This document shows positions 1 through 11,800 of a DNA stretch of 64,000 nt, piece after piece. Within the stretch, counting starts at the first letter, position 1, and the number at the start of each line of letters is the position of its first letter. The translations under genes were made by a program, and so were the position numbers. This stretch comes from Amaranthus tricolor (lineage: Eukaryota; Streptophyta; Magnoliopsida; Caryophyllales; Amaranthaceae), in contig NC_080049.1 of the NCBI RefSeq assembly GCF_026212465.1, positions 34,888,885-34,952,884 on the forward strand, written 5' to 3'. Under the pieces are notes generated by a model. The model saw only the letters and a program-made list of their open reading frames with translations, did no database searches and was not told the origin of the DNA.

Positions 1-123
1 TTGTCTTGGTGATTATTTGTATTGCATTGATCAGTCATTAGCAATCTAATTTTATCTTAAATTTGGCTTCTTTTGTTGCCCGAAAAAATAGTGGTCTTAT
101 CCTCCAACTTCAATGGTTTTTAG

Positions 124-1047
124 GTGTTTGCTGCTGATATATTTGCTTCCAAGTTTCATGACGGTGGACTCAACCATCATATTGGCATGCAGTTCCGCAA
201 CAAGGTGAAATTTATCTTATGCCTTCTAATATTTGAAAGGAATGCGTGACAGTCATTCTGGTCTCTCTTTAACCAGTGTCCCATATATGATATACCATTC
301 ATTCCAAGAGTGCATAAAGATGCGTGATGGCATGTATTTATTCTGATCTTTTGTTTTATCATTTCCCTCGAACTTCCAGCCCTTTTGTCTTTATATTGAC
401 AGTTATAAAAGAGAAATAAGAGTACCCCTATAAAGTTTAACCTGCTGTTTGTTTAGGATTTTAAATGCATACTAGCATCAGCAGTGGATCTAGACCATAC
501 TGAAGTAGGCACCCACACCATTCATCATGATCTTCGTTATAGAATGCAGTTTGCTGTTAGGTTTTGCATATGATGTGGAATTGATTCTTGTGATCATACT
601 CATTATTAGTTCAAAATGCATCTCATGGGGGCGCTGCCTTCTTTGCCTCATTGGACAGTTTGCTAGAACAGGTCACATCAAAAGAACCTGATGACCAAAT
701 CCACGCCTATTTTTTCACCTTTTATTACTTGAGTCAAGAAGTTTAATTCATTAATTGAGGTAGAAGAAACTTTAATCTTTTATTTTTAAAAGGCTTATGG
801 CCATTATGTGTTCCTTTTAGGAAGGAGCACAAATCATATCTTACATGATTCATGTGCAGTTCGTTTATACTGCTCATTTGTCCTAGAAATTTGGGTTTAT
901 GTTTGAACCCATTCCTTTCGCATCTCCATCTGGCAGGTACTAGCTCCAGGGGGAGCCAAAGATCCACTTGAGTGTTTGTTAGATTTCATTGGAAGAGAGC
1001 CATCAATTCAAGCGTATATAGATAGTCTAGCTTATTCAAGTGTCTGA
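124..1047 (+). CDS. Thimet oligopeptidase-like M3 metallopeptidase, last two visible exons
   Basis: Only the C-terminal end of this gene lies in the window. The exons are 124-204 (27 codons, VFAADIFASKFHDGG...) and 937-1047 (36 residues plus TGA, starting VLAPGGAKDPLE and ending DSLAYSSV). Both are flanked by AG/GT and are phase 0. The AADIFASKF and LAPGGAKDP..C/I..FLGREP motifs are those of the C-terminal helical region of plant thimet oligopeptidases (peptidase family M3), zinc endopeptidases that degrade short peptides, including transit peptides, in the cytosol or organelles. The catalytic HExxH exon lies left of the window here but is seen in the duplicated copy at 14894-15001. No lesion is visible in this part, so this is probably the functional parent copy, though most of the gene cannot be seen. 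Confidence 0.85.
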
Positions 1048-1555
1048 TGAAGCAGCTAACATATTAATCAGATGCATTTGTTCCAGCTTCGTGGTAAGAC
1101 TTCACAAGTACTTTTATAAACGTATTTCTTTAGTCATTCAAGATTTTAGTTTCCTGTCTACAGTTAGTCTACCATTACAGACCTAAAGACGCAGTGTTCC
1201 AATGTCTGCCAGTATGTATGAATGCCTCCGCTTTTTAGTAGCAGTTAACTTGTCTAGTTTAAAGACAGTTGCGTGAGTGAAAAGCTTTTTTTTTTTTTTT
1301 ATTGCGGTGGAAACTGGAATGTCAGCTTGTCAACATAATAGTAATTAAATACCTGCGCGCTGTTCATTTTCCATGTGTAAACTGATAAGATTATGAGAGA
1401 ATGTCAAGTAAAGTTAGGTTTATCCCCAAAATCTTATTATTCAGTTAATTCATGAATATAAATACAAACAGCTTTCTCTCCCAAACTTGTCCTTCTAAAC
1501 AAAACATTTTTGTTCGATTTAAGTACTATCTAGTCCATCTCATCCAAGAGTTCAC

Positions 1556-1738
1556 TTATTTCAAGATAATTTCAGTAAGTGTTACCCAATCACCAACTTC
1601 CTTCTTGTAAGGATCTGATAGAGTTTTTATCGGTTGGAAGTTATTTGTGTGAAGTTCTAAATCATGTTTGCTATCATAGGTCAATCGAAAACGAACAAAC
1701 CTGTTAATACGAAATAAGATACATTCATCCACCCTCAC
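1556..1738 (-). other. Unrecognised coding-like segment in the TOP-PP2A spacer (unit A)
   Basis: A 60-codon open frame on the - strand (contains FRLTYDSKHDLELHTNNF and SDPYKKEVGDWV) reads like protein rather than random sequence, and may continue an exon of a decayed - strand gene together with the segment at about 1897-2260. I do not recognise the family. Most of this region is missing from unit B because of the 662-bp deletion ending near the equivalent of 1640. It could equally be a chance open frame. Confidence 0.2.
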
Positions 1739-2301
1739 AAACCCCGCTTAGTCGGGAGTTTCACTGAGTCACTCAATGACATTAGGGTAGTGAAATTTGT
1801 GTATCAGTTTAGGCTGCATTTTTTTTTGAAGTGCAGTTTAGGCTGCATTAATTACTCTTTAGTTGGTGGGTTATAAGTTTGTAGCATTCTCATTTCTCCT
1901 CCATCATAGCCTTAATCAAGAGACTAATACACAATAACACAATGATTCATGTTAATTGACACTTTGACAGATTCATCCTCTGGTATGAAGAAAGAGCTTG
2001 AGCTCTGAACGGTACAAGAAACTACAATATCGGAATGCTTTCCAGTTTCCACCACTTTCATTAAATAATTTTCTTTCTTTTAATACTATCTATATAATTC
2101 AAATTTTTTAATAATTAACTAGTTAATTAGGAGTATTCCTTAATAATAATATTGTCCGAAACCACTTATAATTTCAGAGAAGGGTGTTCTTATCTCAGCT
2201 TTTACAAAAGCCAAGGTAGAAAAAGGTCTGTGCACTTGGATGCGGTGCAACATCGGTTATTGTGCCTCAATAAATCATACACCCTCGTGTAAAGAATAAT
2301 T

Positions 2302-4947
2302 GAGGATCTATTCGATCAACTTAGGGGTGCAGAAGTATTTTCAAAGATTGATTTGAGATCAAGTTATCATCAATCACGAATTGCGGAAGAGGATATAGCC
2401 AAAACAGCTTTTCGAACGAGGTATGGCCATTATGAGTTCACAATCATGCCCTTTGGACTCACTAATGCGCCTGCTGTCTTTATGGACCTTATGAATAGGA
2501 CTTTTCAGCCTTATTTGGATAAGTTTGTAGTTATTTTTATTGATGATATTTTAGTTTACTCTATGAATCGAGAAGAGCATGAGGCTCATTTGATGAAAGT
2601 TTTAGAGATTTTAAGAGAGAATAAGTTGTATGCCAAGTTTTCAAAATGTGAATTCTGGTTGGAAAAAGTAGCATTTTTGGGGCATGTAATTACAAAGGTT
2701 GGAGTAATGGTAGATCCCTCGAAGGTTCAAGCAGTAATGAACTAGCCTACACCCACTAATGTGACAGAAGTGAGAAGTTTCTTAGGTCTAGCCGGATACT
2801 ATAGGAGATTTGTGAAAAATTTCTCGAGAACCGCTCAACCTATCACTAGTTTGATGAAGGAGACCACCAAGTTTCAATGGGATGAGAAGTGTGAAATGGC
2901 ATTTCAAAAGTTGAAATCAAGGCTTCTGCTCCTGCGCTGACCTTACTGAATGAAAGTGGAGAATATGAAGTTTATACAGATGCATCTAAGAATGGACTAG
3001 GTTGTGTATTGATGCAAGATGGGAAAGTAGTAGCATATGCTTCACAACAACTTAAGCCGCATGAGAAGATTTACCCCACACATAACTTAGAATTGAGAGC
3101 TGTAGTTTTTGCATTGAAAATTTGGTGACATTATTTATTCGGAGTAAAGTGCAAGATTTATACTGATCACAAGAGTTTGAGGTTCTTGTACACTCAAAAG
3201 GAGTTGAATATGAGATAAAGACGATGGTTAGACCTCATTAAGGATCATGATCTGGATTTGAAGTATTGTGAGGGAAAGGCAAACAAAGTAGCTGATGCTC
3301 TGAGTAGGAAGTCAAGTCATACAATGAATGCATTAATTTTAGCAGATGAGTTGTGTGAAGAGATTTGTAGGATGAACTTAGAAGTGGTAGAGTATGGATA
3401 TGTGGGTACTCAATTGAATGGAATGACGATTGAATCCGATATTTTTGAGGAAATTAGAGTGAAGCAAGTTACGGATAACGGGTTAACTAAATTGAAGAAG
3501 TTGAAGGAGAATGGTCAAGCACCTGAGTTTTGAAAGTGATAAAAATGGCGTAATGAAGTATAAAGGAAGATGGTGCATACCGCATGACGAGGAGCTTAAG
3601 ACTAAGATTATGACTGAAGCCCATAATTCCCCATACTCACTACATCCTGGTGGTGATAAGATGTACAAGGATCTTAAGAAGAACTTTTGGTGGCCCAACA
3701 TGAAGCGTGAAGTTGCAGGCTTTATGGCGAAGTGTCTAACGTGTCAGAAGGTGAAAATTCAACATATGAAGTCGGGGGGAAAATTGCAACTATTAGAAGT
3801 ACCTGGATGGAAATGGGAGTCGATTTCAATGGACTTTGTAGTAGGATTGCCAAAGTCAAAAACAGGGAAGAATGCCATATGGGTGATAATGGATCGATTT
3901 TAACAAAAACAACAAGGTTTATAGCGATGAAGAATACTTGGACAATGCAACAGATGGCATACACGTATTTTCAGGAGGTAGTGAGATTGCATGGTGTGCC
4001 TAAGGACATTGTATCGGATAGAGATTTGAGATTTCTGTCCAAATTTTGGAAGATGCTACAAGAAGCAGTGGGCACGATACTAAAGTTCAGTACTGCATTT
4101 CATCCAGCAACAGACGGTCAAACAGAGAGAACGATTCAGACTCTTGAGGATTTACTAAGAGCATGTGTTATGGATTTTGGTGGATCTTGGGAGGATAATT
4201 TGACGTATGTAGAGTTTTCTTACAATTAATAGTTTTCATTCTAGCATAGGAATGACACCTTACGAAGCCCTATATGGGAGAAAGTGTAGGAGTCCTATAT
4301 GTTGGAATGATGTTAATGAGTCGTTGGGATTAGGACCAGACATGATTGAGGAGACTACAAAGAAGGTAAGGATGATCCAAGAACGTATGAGGGGAGCGCA
4401 AGATCGTCAGAAGTCGTATGCAGACAAAAGGAGGAGGGCATTAGAGTTTGAAGTAGGTGAAAAAGTTTTGCTCAAAGTGTCGCCAACCAAGGGTGTCTTG
4501 AGATTTGGTAGGAAGGGTAAATTGAGTCCTCGTTTTATAGGTCCTTATGAAGTATTGGAACGAAATGAGAAAGTAGCCTATAGATTAGCCCTACCTATGA
4601 ACCCAGCCAAAGTCCATAATGTCTTCCATGTATTCCAACTCCGAAAATATGTCCATGACCCTTCCCATATCATACACCTGAAATCATTGAACTTGATGAA
4701 ACCCTTACTTTTGAAGAAAACCAATAAAAATCCTTGATACCAAAACAAGATGTACCCGGAACAAGGAATTAAGTTGGTCAAGATATTATGGACGAACCAA
4801 CAAACCGAAGAAGCCACCTGGGAAAGCGAAGTTGACATGAGAAAGCGATACCCCGAACTTTTCGAACATGTACGTCGAGTTTCAAGGACGAAACTTTTTA
4901 AAATAGGGGATGATGCGAGTCTATCAAACCGTCCAATATTCTTTTAA
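2302..4947 (+). pseudogene. Degenerate Ty3 pol: RT, RNase H, integrase, chromodomain-like end
   Basis: Recognisable in order are: reverse transcriptase from about 2305 to 2950, with the FIDDIL catalytic box near 2540; RNase H with [10 protein letters not shown] near 2975 and a later TDHKSLRF; integrase with an HHCC zinc finger (HPGGDKMY...CLTCQKVK, about 3640-3755) and DDE region (SMDFVVGLP, VSDRDLRF, DGQTERTIQ, about 3830-4140); and a C-terminal domain to 4947. Breaks include a TAG at 2743-2745, a frameshift near 2925, stops near 3126 and 3216, a frame change near 3510-3535 and another near 3903. It cannot make a functional polyprotein. Confidence 0.9.
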
Positions 4948-5003
4948 AACTTCAGTAGTTAACTTTAAGTTCGAGGACGAACTTTTGTTTTAAGGGGAGT
5001 GTA

Positions 5004-6478
5004 TGTAACATCTGTTTTTTTTTTTAAAAAAAATAATAATAATAAATAAATAAATTTTAGAAATTAAAAAAAAAAAAAAAAAACTCCCCATTAACAAATA
5101 ACTTCCCACTTCTCCCTCTAAACCTTATAAGTAACCTCACTTACCTACTATAAATTAGGAGCGGATTTTGATATTAAAGACAGTGGATTCGTAGACAGAG
5201 ATTATTAGGAGCGTACGTTGTCTAGGATCGCGTGACAAGGTGATTCTCAGTGTCCATCTAATAAGGACTATCCCATTAATATTATGTGCTAAGTGATAAT
5301 TAATGTGTTTAAATAAAATGCATGATTTTATATGACATTATTTTATATGATGTTATGTTCTATATATTCTCAAATTATATTTACTATTATTTTTGTCAAA
5401 CTTGAATTTATAATTACTATTTTGATAAAATTTATATCATTAGTTTGATAACGAAATTTGATACGATTTAGTTTGAAAGAGAAATATTTATAATATTATT
5501 TTGATGAGAGTTATATTATTATTTTGATAATGATTTTAAATGCGATTGAATTTGGGAGAAAAATATTATGATATTAATATTGCAATTGAATATTCTTGAG
5601 ATGTATTTTTCTTGGGAAAACCTATGATCATAAAATAAAATGTATAATGTATGTTTGATTATATGTTTGTGTCCACTCGACTAATTATTAAAATATATTA
5701 AATCACGTAAAGTGTAACACGAGGGAAATGAAGCTCTTATATTTGTTGTGATCCAAGTATAAGGGTGATGAACAGATTGTCCTGTTTGGTTAGTATAGCT
5801 GCCGACAGATATTATTCTGATACTTGATACGATGTTTGGTCTTCTTTCTATTTATTGTGATCCAAATAGAAGGGGTGTGCACACTAGGGTTCCCTGAGAC
5901 TACTCTGCTGGCCTTGAATTATTTGGGGTGACGACCTCTTGATGAAGTAGGTATAGGGATAAAGCCTCGGCCTACTGGCGTTCTCGTTCCCTCAAATTAA
6001 AAATTGATTATTTGTTTGTCATTATTAAATATCAAATTAATAAATTGGTTTATGTGATATTATATATATTGTTATCACAAATTGTTTTTTTCTTAAACTC
6101 ACCTATTTATTATTTTCTAAAATTATTTTCAATTTGATTATACTTTATTTTCTTAAATCATTTTCATACTTAATTGTTTTACGGGATGGAGTTAGAATTA
6201 CTCAATTTTCTGATTTTGGGAGTTTTTCCCTTGTTTTTCTTGCATTTTTATGTTGCAGGTTATTGATTACGTGGGAATCGTGGAGTGAGGATCACTTAGA
6301 AATATAACTTTTATTAGAGTCGTATTTCAGTTTAAATTTTACCTTAAGTTGTTTGAATTTTATATGGACATAGATTGCATTTCAGTCTTTTCTTATGTTG
6401 TAAGACCCTTTGGTGGATTTAAAGTTATTAAGTTATTTTTTAGTCGTTAAAAGTTCGACCTATTTTGAAGGTGTTACA
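5004..6478 (+). repeat. 3' LTR of the truncated Ty3 element (about 1475 bp)
   Basis: It starts TGTAACATC immediately after the polypurine tract and ends GGTGTTACA, the TG...CA and short inverted-repeat form expected of an LTR (TGTAAC/GTTACA). The base at 6479 is where homology with unit B (20526, cttaattagttagg) resumes, so the LTR edge coincides exactly with the inter-unit breakpoint. No second LTR is present in the window. Confidence 0.9.
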
Positions 6479-6830
6479 CTTAATTAGTTAGGTAAGTCTT
6501 CCTATATGTTGACTTCCAAATCAACATCAATTTGTTTGGATACAAATTGGGCTCAAACATGAGGGCGGACAAAATAGTCAGATTTTAAGTAGATTATATT
6601 TTTTTGTTAACAATTGACTACTAATTAGATTTGATTTTTATTCAATTCTACTTGTTCAATTGAATTTGAAAATATCTTAATGCAATGAACATAAAATACA
6701 AATTTTTTTTTATCTTTTTAAAAATCTTATAAAAATAAAATACAAATTTTTTATATCAAATTAGATGCTATTAACTATCAATTGGATAATAGTTGACAAA
6801 CGTTCGAGAATAATAGGTTAGCCTAGTGAT

Positions 6831-7791
6831 TAAGGATGGTCATGGGTCTAGGATCCTGTGGGACCCGCCCCTTTTTTAAGGGTCTGGGTCTTATTTTTTG
6901 AGACCCATCGAATCTGGATCCAAAAATATCTGACGGGTTCGGGTCCGGGTCTTATGGTGAAGACTCGGATCCTAAACTTTTAAATTTTATATTATGAATT
7001 TCTGATTTCTAAATTCTAATATTAATTTTTTTATTATTAATATGTAATGCCTTGATCAGTTGATTGCCTTTTCATTCTCAATCCAGTAAGGCAGTAACCG
7101 TAACTTTTTTCTTTCTCCTCTTATCCTCTACTCCTCTGTGTTGCGCCTCTGCAATTTCTGTCGAGCACCTCCATCGCCAGCCATTGCCATCGCCGTCCTT
7201 CTTCTCCACTTCAGTCGACCTCCACAGGTAACCCTAACTTTTTAATTCCGAGCCGTTTAGAAAGTGAGATGGCAGCCGTACACTTGTACCATTGGCAGAC
7301 TATAGCTAGATTACTTGTAATCAAATATCCATGTTTTTCAGGATTACTTGTGATTTGTGAACAGGATGTCCATGGAAAATTCTAGTGATAAAACACTTGT
7401 GTCCTTGGCATGAGAGCATTTATCGTAACTATAGTTTTAATATGCCTAACATTTATAAAGCCTAACTATTGCACTTGTAATGAAGACTCTTAACCCGAAG
7501 GCTCATCCACTTGCATTTTTTTAGCTTACAGACATCCAGATGCTCTTTTCATATAAAATTAATAAAGGGAAATGATTTATTTGACATTGACATAGCTGGC
7601 AGTAGCCAGTAGGTGAGCACACCGTCCTAAAGAGGCTTTGTATACGATCCATTAAGGACCCATCAAGGTACCTAGATCCGTAGGGTCTGGGTCCAAAAAT
7701 TTTGGACCCTTAGAGTGCAGATTTGAGTCTGGATCTATAAAAAATAAAAGGGTTCGGGTCTGCCCCTAGACCCGCCCCATGACCATCCCTA
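6831..7791. mobile_element. Non-autonomous hAT transposon (961 bp) with 8-bp target duplication
   Basis: The ends are taaggatggtcatggg and, inverted, tagggatggtcatggg, flanked by direct copies of ctagtgat at 6823-6830 and 7792-7799. An 8-bp duplication and this type of end are diagnostic of hAT elements. There is no transposase ORF. Sub-terminal sequence is rich in ggacc/gggtccgg motifs on both sides. The middle (about 7110-7245) is C-rich and ends in a possible splice donor (ccacag|gtaacc), resembling a leader exon, so it may be an internal deletion derivative of a larger hAT or carry a captured host leader. The element is absent from unit B, which has a footprint instead (20873-20888). Confidence 0.9.
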
Positions 7792-7947
7792 CTAGTGATT
7801 GGTGACTTTTTCTTCCACTTTTGTGATATATTTGCAATTCTCACCATCTACATAATATATTTATTGTCTCTCCTCCTTATATAAATTTTCTAACCTATCC
7901 AATATAAAAAATATAAATATAAATTGAAAGAATATCTAAAATTAAAA

Positions 7948-8262
7948 TATTAAATAATAATTTGCGAATTACAATTTTAAAGTTTAGTACTTTTGCAAAT
8001 TATAGTTTTAATGTATATTTTTTTGCGAATTACAGCCACTGAAGTATTAAAGTTTACGGGTTTAAGTCAAAAAAACATAACTTCAACCACTTAATTTAAA
8101 AATTCAGACCATCTAAATAATTAAATTCTGTGTTTTGACGTGAATCTTTAAACTTTGATAATGGCTGTAATTTATAAAAAAATTTACAAAAAATAAATAT
8201 TAAAACTATAATTCTAATTCGCAAAAATAATAAACTTTAAAATTATAATTTACAAATTATTC
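7948..8262. mobile_element. Long-TIR MITE, Mutator-like, unit A copy (about 315 bp)
   Basis: The two arms (about 7948-8063 and 8150-8262) are imperfect inverted repeats of over 100 bp sharing tgcgaatta and aattacagcca motifs. The element is flanked on both sides by aaaattaaaa (7938-7947 and 8263-8272), a plausible 10-bp target duplication, close to the 9-10 bp typical of Mutator-like MITEs. The flanks are AT-rich, so the duplication could be fortuitous. The same element is in unit B at 21037-21354, so it predates the duplication. Confidence 0.65.
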
Positions 8263-8888
8263 AAAATTAAAAGAACATAAAATTTTTGGAAACCCGGATT
8301 TTTTTAGTCAAGCACCATGAAATGGGAAGCCGTCAACCTATGTGTTGTTAGACAGAGTCAAATTGTCAACGGGAAGACAACTTCTTAATGGAAGAACACA
8401 TAGATAATTTTACGGTAAAAAACCAGAAAAAAAAAACAAGTATCTCAACTTTCAAGGCCCAAGGCATTAGGGTTTGATGATTTTGAATTGTCTTGTGAAC
8501 CGTTGAATTGGGTTTTGGTTACAATTTTTGATGGTAAATTTCTGTTTCATGTTATACGAGAGTTTAATTTTTGCCCCCTTATTGTTTGGCGCAATTGTTT
8601 TGCATGCTTGAGCACTTTTTGAATTTGAATTGGTATCTGAGTTAGGTTGATGTATTGTGCAAATTTTTAATCAAGATGATTTTTTCATTTGGATGTGGTA
8701 GAATTTTTCTGGGTTTGTTTGATTGAGTCTAAATTTGATGAACAAGTTTGTAATCTAGAAGGAAAAAGCAAAAAGGATTGCATATTAACTGTTTGTGACT
8801 GGTCTTTTGGTAATATTTGCTTTGGTTTCGTGTGAATTTCGCAAGGTTTCAAGAAATTGGTATATAGTATTTGGTGTTTTAGTGAGCA

Positions 8889-11800
8889 ATGTTTAAGCAA
8901 ATACTCAGTAAGATTCCTAGGACATCATCGAAATCATTGGAGAATCAAGATCATCAAAGTGTTTCTATTGCTGGTTCGAATGCGTCCACCAGTGTTAGGA
9001 AGAGTGATGTAGGCTCTAACAAGTCTAATAACCAGCATAATCTGGGTTCTAATGGTGCTTCAAATGTGGGGCAGAATCAGGGAAAGAAATTGCCTCGAAC
9101 TGTAGAATCAATGATGAATGGTGTTATGTTGTCATCTTATGAAGCATTGCCAAGTTTTATGGATGCTCCAAGCTCAGAGAAGCAGAGCTTGTTTATGAGA
9201 AAGCTTCGTATGTGTTGTGTTTTATTTGATTTCCATGATCCAACAAAGAATCTGAGAGAAAAAGAGATAAAGAGACAAACATTGTTGGAAATAGTAGATT
9301 ACATTTCTTCGGATGATGGCAAGTTTTCGGAGAATGTAATGCAAAATGGTATCTGTAAACTTATTTAGGTCTCTTGCCGCTCAACCTAGAGAAAACAAAG
9401 TTATAGAGGCCTTTGACGTTGAAGAGGAAGAGCCTTTGATGGATGCCTCATGGCCTCATTTACAGATAGTGTATGAGTTCTTATTGAGATTTGTGGCATC
9501 TCCTGAAACTGATGCTAAATTAGCCAAGAGGTATGTTGATCATTCCTTTGTGTTGAAGTTGTTGGATCTTTTTGATTCAGAAGATCCCCGAGAAAGAGAA
9601 TATTTGAAGACGATTTTACATCGCTTATATGGAAAATTTATGGTGCACCGCCCGTTCATTAGAAAGGCAATTAACAATATATTTAATCAGTTTATTTTCG
9701 AGACCGAGAAACATAATGGGATTGCTGAACTTCTCGAGATACTGGGGAGCATCATTAATGGATTTGCTCTACCACTGAAAGAGGAGCATAAGCTTTTTCT
9801 TGTTAGGGCACTCATACCTCTGCATAAACCAAGGTGCTTGCCTATGTATCACGAACAATTAAGTTACTGTATCACACAATTTGTTGATAAAGATTGCAAG
9901 CTTGCTGATTCTGTAATTAGAGGGCTATTAAAGTATTGGCGTATCACTAATAGTTCCAAGGACGTGATGTTCTTGAGTGAGTTAAAAGAAATTTTAGAAG
10001 CGACACAAATGACGGAATTCCAGCGATGTTTAGTGCCCTTGTTTCGTCAAATTGCCCGTTGCTTGAGCAGTTCACATTTCCAGGTATGAAGTGTATTTTT
10101 CCTGTCCTGTCTTTTTTGAGTTCTTTGACTGGTTAGCTAAATATTGTATTTTATCCCACCCTCCCTTTATTTGCTTTGTTGTGTCATAATGTACTTTGTA
10201 AGTTGTTTCAAGAACTTTTTCTTTATGTGTACCACGTTGGATCTATGATTTCATGAAAACAGTAGCTCTGTTATTGTAGGATTTAGGCAAAAGCTGAAAA
10301 TATAACTATACCCTCACCGCTCCAATCCCCCAAGTATCTTTAGTGGGAGCATCTTGCAGAGTTGTCGGAATTGATGTTGATGTTGGTGGAGCTTGATTTG
10401 GATGATTACACCTTGCTCCCTTTGTTTTTTGTTTATACTAAGCTTCTCATGGATTATCCAAATGGCCAATGCCCAACGCTCATGTAACTGGCACCCTATT
10501 TCATACTAGAGTATGTTTGCTAATGCTGTTGGTTGACGTGGGTCTTGTCCATCGAATTTTCGATTTCAAGACCCTGTGAGATTAGACTTGAATGTAATCC
10601 GTTTCTTAGGCAGCTCTACGATGTTAGGTCATTTGCGAAATAGACTTCATTCTTGATAAGATTCCATTTAATTTTATTCATAGATCAAACTCTTAAGGGT
10701 AGGAAGACTATAACCAATTACCATCCAATTTCTGGATGCTGTTGAAGCTCTAACCATCTATTCTCCTTTCTTAAATCTTAAAACTTCTCTAAATAGATAG
10801 GTTAGTCTCTTTCAAAGCATTACAAGGATTAGACATGAGTGGAGAATAGTCCAAGTATTTTATGTAACTTTTGATTCATCTGCCTCATAAAATGCAAAAT
10901 CAAGGCTGCATCGTTTTGTAAAGGTTTTCAAATCTATCGAACCCTTACTATTGGTAAAGGTGTAAAAAACCGTGTTATAGGTTGGTTTGAGGAATATCTC
11001 ATGCTATGTTGGTATAAAACAACATCATTATTGCATCACCCTCATTATTGTTATCGCAACCGAAGCTGCATTTACGCACTTGTCTAGAGTAAATGTTTCG
11101 TTTCTTAAATATGTATTATAAAGGATTTTTGCTAAGTTGAAAGAACTAGTTCTTGGATAAGTAGGTATTGTCCATATTGGTGATGGATGTTCATTATGAT
11201 TAGTGAAAATGTTTGTTGATTCCCTTTCTTTTTCGACGCCGAGTATGTTGGAGGTTTTCTTGGGAAGGGGATGGTGGGAACTTTCACTGGATACTCAGTT
11301 TAAATGTGTTCATTCTCTTCAGGGATGGAGATTTTTTTGTATTGCCACACGTTAAAGTCATTTTTAGATTCATTTGGATTCTCTTGCACTCTAGGAGTTT
11401 GTGTTCCCTTTTCTACAGTATTTTGGTCATCTGTGAGTAAGTTTCACTAAACTTGTTGTCACAATCGGACTGGTCACTGTCTTTCTTTATTTGCACACGA
11501 GACCAACAATGAGTAAGTAAAGCTCTCACAAGCGGAGTTTAAGATGAGAAACATGTGTTCTTAATTCATTAAGTTTCACCATCTTAATAATCAAAACAAC
11601 CTAAAAGCTTTGGAGAATGTTAAATATATATGTAGCATTGAGAATCTTTTACAACTTTTGGACTTTGGAGACTAACGGGTAACATGGAAATCTAATATAT
11701 TGAGTATGGTTTTTTGGTTGCTAAGAAGATGGGCCCTTCACCTGACTAACACAATGGGCAAGACCGTCTGGATGTTTGGGAGCTGGGTGTTAAGGGGAAT

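Larger units (their letters stand above)
2302..6478 (+). mobile_element. 5'-truncated Ty3-type (chromovirus, Tekay/Del-like) LTR retrotransposon
   Basis: Unit A alone contains this 4.2-kb block; unit B has 906 bp of unrelated sequence at the same place (19620-20525). The block starts abruptly inside reverse transcriptase and runs through RNase H, integrase, a chromodomain-like C-terminus, a polypurine tract (taaggggagtg, 4991-5001) and one complete LTR. The 5' LTR, gag, protease and the start of RT are missing. The order RT-RNaseH-integrase identifies Ty3 type, and the C-terminal VKILW..(X)n..EEATWE motif is the degenerate chromodomain found in the Tekay/Del clade. Many stops and frameshifts make it non-functional. 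Confidence 0.92.

Noticed and set aside
743..967. 74-codon - strand open frame over the TOP final intron, repeated at 18865-19059
   Set aside because: It overlaps TOP exon sequence and its intron on the opposite strand. It is present in both units only because of the duplication and has no domain.
3483..3964. - strand open frames within the Ty3 pol region
   Set aside because: They are shadows of integrase coding sequence on the + strand.
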